Origin: Thermomicrobiaceae bacterium
Lineage (GTDB): Bacteria > Chloroflexota > Chloroflexia > Thermomicrobiales > Thermomicrobiaceae
Reading direction: 5' to 3'
DNA length: 15,471 bases
Assembly: GCA_007123655.1 (NCBI GenBank)
Contig: SKKR01000215.1
Coordinates: forward strand, 1 to 15,471
Positions 15,421 through 15,471 of this stretch are shown piece after piece (the stretch's first letter is position 1; each line of letters starts with the position of its first letter). The position numbers and the translations under genes were made by a program. The notes below the pieces were generated by a model, which was given only the letters and a program-made list of their open reading frames with translations, was not told the origin of the DNA and searched no databases.

Positions 15421-15471
15421 CCCTGAGGCTTCACGAGCCGGAATCAGCGGCGCGCTACTGGTTTGCTCGCT

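Noticed and set aside
1..15471. CRISPR arrays, insertion sequences, integrases, tRNA attachment sites or defence genes
   Set aside because: I saw no direct repeats with regular spacers, transposase or integrase motifs, or terminal inverted repeats. Every sizeable frame is explained by the listed genes.

Overview
This is a gene-dense, GC-rich bacterial window. It holds eleven protein genes, no RNA genes, no CRISPR array and no mobile element that I can recognise. GTG and TTG starts are common. The extracytoplasmic proteins carry Pro/Thr-rich stalks or single anchors, one protein is an LCP (LytR-CpsA-Psr) enzyme, and the proteins as a whole read like Chloroflexota, perhaps Thermomicrobia. That placement is an impression from protein style, not from a marker gene.

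Layout. (1) Positions 14-823 (+) hold two small membrane proteins of unknown function. (2) Positions 1005-5007 (+) hold a short-form glucose-1-phosphate thymidylyltransferase, an arginyl-tRNA synthetase (argS) and an arginase. The argS stop and the arginase start share a base (TAGTG), so two enzymes that use L-arginine are translationally linked. The synthetase has roughly 100 extra residues inside its catalytic core. (3) Positions 4985-7741 (-) hold an Asp-box (BNR) beta-propeller lipoprotein and, upstream of it, an LCP cell-envelope glycopolymer transferase. A hairpin plus T-tract separates them, and an extended -10 promoter precedes the LCP gene. (4) Positions 8060-8650 (+) hold a dCTP deaminase, ending 9 bp from the convergent PduO-type cob(I)alamin adenosyltransferase (8660-9199, -). 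(5) Positions 9408-12383 (+) hold a YdiJ-like fusion of an FAD-linked oxidase with an Fe-S/CCG module. (6) Positions 12380-15420 (-) hold a membrane-anchored TolB/PD40-type propeller protein whose stop overlaps (ATGA) the start of a class I SAM methyltransferase.

How the genes fit together. The window is mostly housekeeping: nucleotide, cofactor, arginine and envelope metabolism. The nucleotidyltransferase and the LCP protein could both serve surface polysaccharide assembly, but they are not in one operon. The least explained parts are the argS insertion, a calcium-loop-like Asp motif between the membrane anchor and catalytic domain of the LCP protein, and the propeller-methyltransferase pair. 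All three convergent gene junctions are overlapping or nearly so (23 bp overlap, 9 bp gap, 4 bp overlap). I see no clear new defence or mobile system.
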